The notes below the pieces were generated by a model. That model saw nothing but the letters and a program-made list of their open reading frames with translations, did no database searches and had not been told where the DNA came from. The translations under genes were made by a program, and so were the position numbers. Positions 62,727 through 64,000 of a stretch of 64,000 nt of DNA are shown here, piece after piece (position 1 is the stretch's first letter; the number at the start of each line of letters is the position of its first letter). Source of the DNA: CAZOEL01 sp964578835 (GTDB taxonomy: Bacteria > Desulfobacterota > Syntrophobacteria > Syntrophobacterales > Syntrophobacteraceae); NCBI GenBank assembly GCA_964578835.1, contig CAZOEL010000003.1:62001-126000 (forward strand), in the 5' to 3' direction.

Positions 62727-64000
62727 TTATAGGGTATCTTGCTTTTCCCCTTGGTTTGATGCTTCCGTCTCGCTTTCCTTGTCGCCGTTATTCATATTTC
62801 TTCGTTCTATTCTTGCCTCCATCCACCTGTAAATAGTGGGGAGCACAACGAGTGTGAGGAAGGTCGAGCTGATAAGGCCACCTATCACAACGGTGGCGAG
62901 AGGCCTCTGCACCTCTGCTCCCGTGCCGTGCGAAAGAGCCATGGGAACAAAGCCGAGAGAGGCCACCAGCGCTGTCATCAGGACTGGCCGGAGCCTCACG
63001 GAGGCGCCTTCCATGATGGCGTCGCCAAGCTCCATGCCTTCTTGTCTGAGCTTGTTGAAGTAGGAAACCATGACGATGCCGTTCAAGACGGCGACGCCAA
63101 AAAGAGCGATGAAGCCTATGGCGCCGGAGACGGACAAGGGCAATCCCCGTAGAAGAAGAGCTACAATCCCACCAATGAGAGCAAAGGGCACATTCAAGAT
63201 TATGAGGAATGCCTGCCTTACCAGGCCAAAAGTCGAGAAGAGAAGGATGAAGATGAGGATGAGGCATATGGGGACGATTACCGAAAGCCTCGCCATAGCG
63301 CGCTGTTGGTTCTCGAACTGTCCACCCCAGGCGATGAAGTAACCGGGAGGAAGTTCGATTTTGGCGTCGATTGCTTTCTGGGCCTCGGAGACAAAGCTCC
63401 CCAGGTCGCGTCCGGAGACGTTGCTTTCGACCACAATGCGCCGCGAACCGCTTTCTCGCGAAATCTGTGCGGGTCCAACCTCCGTGTAGATGCGAGCGAG
63501 GTGCTTCAATGGGATTCTCGCGCCTGCGGGAGCCGGGACCGGGATTTCTCCGATCTCCTCGGGGCTGTTGAACTTGTTGACGGGAAAGCGGACGGCGACG
63601 GAAAAGCGCTTTTCACCCTCGAAAAGCTCCGATGCTTTCTTGCCTCCTATGGCGACTTCCAATATCTCCTGGATGTCGGCGATGTGTATCCCATAGCGGG
63701 CGATAGCCTCCCGGTCTATCTCCACATCAAGGTACCCGAGCCCGGTGACCTTTTCAACCATCACGTCTTCAGCACCCCGGACCTGCTCCAGAATCTCGGC
63801 GATCTCCTCCCCTTTCTTTTTCAATACTTCCATATCTTCGCCAAAAATCTTAACTGCGACCTGGGATTTTACCCCCGAAACCAGCTCATCAACGCGCAGA
63901 GCAATGGGCTGGCTGAACGAAAAGGTCATGCCGGGGATCTTCTCCAGCCGCTCTCGAATCTTGGAAACCAGCTCTTCCTTGCTCCTGGCGGTTTGCCATT
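62727..64000 (-). CDS. Heavy-metal efflux RND transporter (CusA/CzcA family), N-terminus beyond window
   Basis: C-terminal 424 residues; the frame is open to the window edge (ending there as ARSKEELVSKIRERLEKIPG). Visible are part of the porter domain (FSFSQPIALRVDELVSGVKS, QVAVKIFGEDMEVLKKKG, LKHLARIYTEVGPAQISRES) and the second membrane half with helices VIVPICLILIFILLFSTFGL, FGVAVLNGIVMVSYFNKLRQ and RPVLMTALVASLGFVPMALS; the end is a charged cytoplasmic tail. Motif VGPAQISRE is typical of CzcA/CusA. It pumps metal ions from periplasm or cytoplasm out through an MFP and an outer-membrane channel, whose genes are not visible here. Metal specificity needs the missing part. Confidence 0.92.
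   Translation of the reverse strand, partial: WQTARSKEELVSKIRERLEKIPGMTFSFSQPIALRVDELVSGVKSQVAVKIFGEDMEVLKKKGEEIAEILEQVRGAEDVMVEKVTGLGYLDVEIDREAIARYGIHIADIQEILEVAIGGKKASELFEGEKRFSVAVRFPVNKFNSPEEIGEIPVPAPAGARIPLKHLARIYTEVGPAQISRESGSRRIVVESNVSGRDLGSFVSEAQKAIDAKIELPPGYFIAWGGQFENQQRAMARLSVIVPICLILIFILLFSTFGLVRQAFLIILNVPFALIGGIVALLLRGLPLSVSGAIGFIALFGVAVLNGIVMVSYFNKLRQEGMELGDAIMEGASVRLRPVLMTALVASLGFVPMALSHGTGAEVQRPLATVVIGGLISSTFLTLVVLPTIYRWMEARIERRNMNNGDKESETEASNQGEKQDTL

Overview
The window looks like a chromosome piece from an anaerobic member of the Desulfobacterota (former Deltaproteobacteria), plausibly near the Syntrophobacterales. This is an inference from gene content: many PAS/GAF two-component proteins, a csrA-fliW pair, a split TauE/SafE transporter, ferredoxin plus GltD-like oxidoreductase genes, a long acyl-CoA dehydrogenase, phenylacetate-CoA ligase, a carboxynorspermidine route to polyamines and a probable selenoprotein. 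I saw no rRNA, tRNA, CRISPR array, phage or IS element. A run of 100 N (37477-37576) shows a draft assembly.

Layout. 1-4549: LPS heptosyltransferase (cut by the window edge), a LivK-type binding protein, phenylacetate-CoA ligase and, divergent, a ketopantoate reductase. 4614-11157: a signalling block with a ZraS-like kinase, a divergent small secreted protein behind a good sigma-54 promoter, a hybrid kinase and a REC-PAS-PAS-GAF-LuxR regulator. 11421-20358: housekeeping and metabolism (FmdB-type zinc ribbon, RluA-type pseudouridine synthase, dynamin-like GTPase, carboxynorspermidine dehydrogenase and decarboxylase, miaA, mutL). 20476-23065: a GAF-GAF-degenerate GGDEF protein followed by mreB. 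23108-28661: a three-gene two-component operon. 28836-30432: a type III polyketide synthase with an isoprenylcysteine-methyltransferase-like enzyme. 31103-33639: prmA-like, fliW, csrA and an HDOD gene. 33807-36916: a J-domain protein with three C-terminal repeats and an acyl-CoA dehydrogenase. 36995-41783: a giant secreted subtilase interrupted by the assembly gap.

42328-42789 is the most striking locus. It is a DUF1573 lipoprotein gene with an in-frame TGA exactly where the family has the first Cys of its Cys-Gly-Cys motif, followed by a SECIS-like hairpin: a candidate selenoprotein. 43121-47281 is a compact operon of a receiver protein, a PEP-synthase-like phosphotransferase lacking the usual C-terminal barrel, and a dual-specificity phosphatase apparently fused to a YkgJ-like cysteine cluster. 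I know of no described system with this composition. Next to it lie two half-size TauE/SafE genes, a paralogous receiver, a four-cluster ferredoxin and a GltD-like flavoprotein.

53052-58638 holds fabD, a probable orphan small transcript (promoter to terminator, 54326-54550), a TonB-dependent receptor, a DUF4198 periplasmic protein (cobalt/nickel type) and a second, truncated DUF4198 gene. That truncation abuts an isolated brxB-pglZ pair (58626-61823), two BREX genes without brxC, pglX or brxL. The window ends with a SYLF-domain protein and the C-terminal part of a CusA/CzcA-type metal efflux pump.

Start codons were moved from the longest open frame where a Shine-Dalgarno sequence or family alignment favoured a later start; these cases are stated. 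Functions are family-level assignments from motifs read by eye; no database search was possible.
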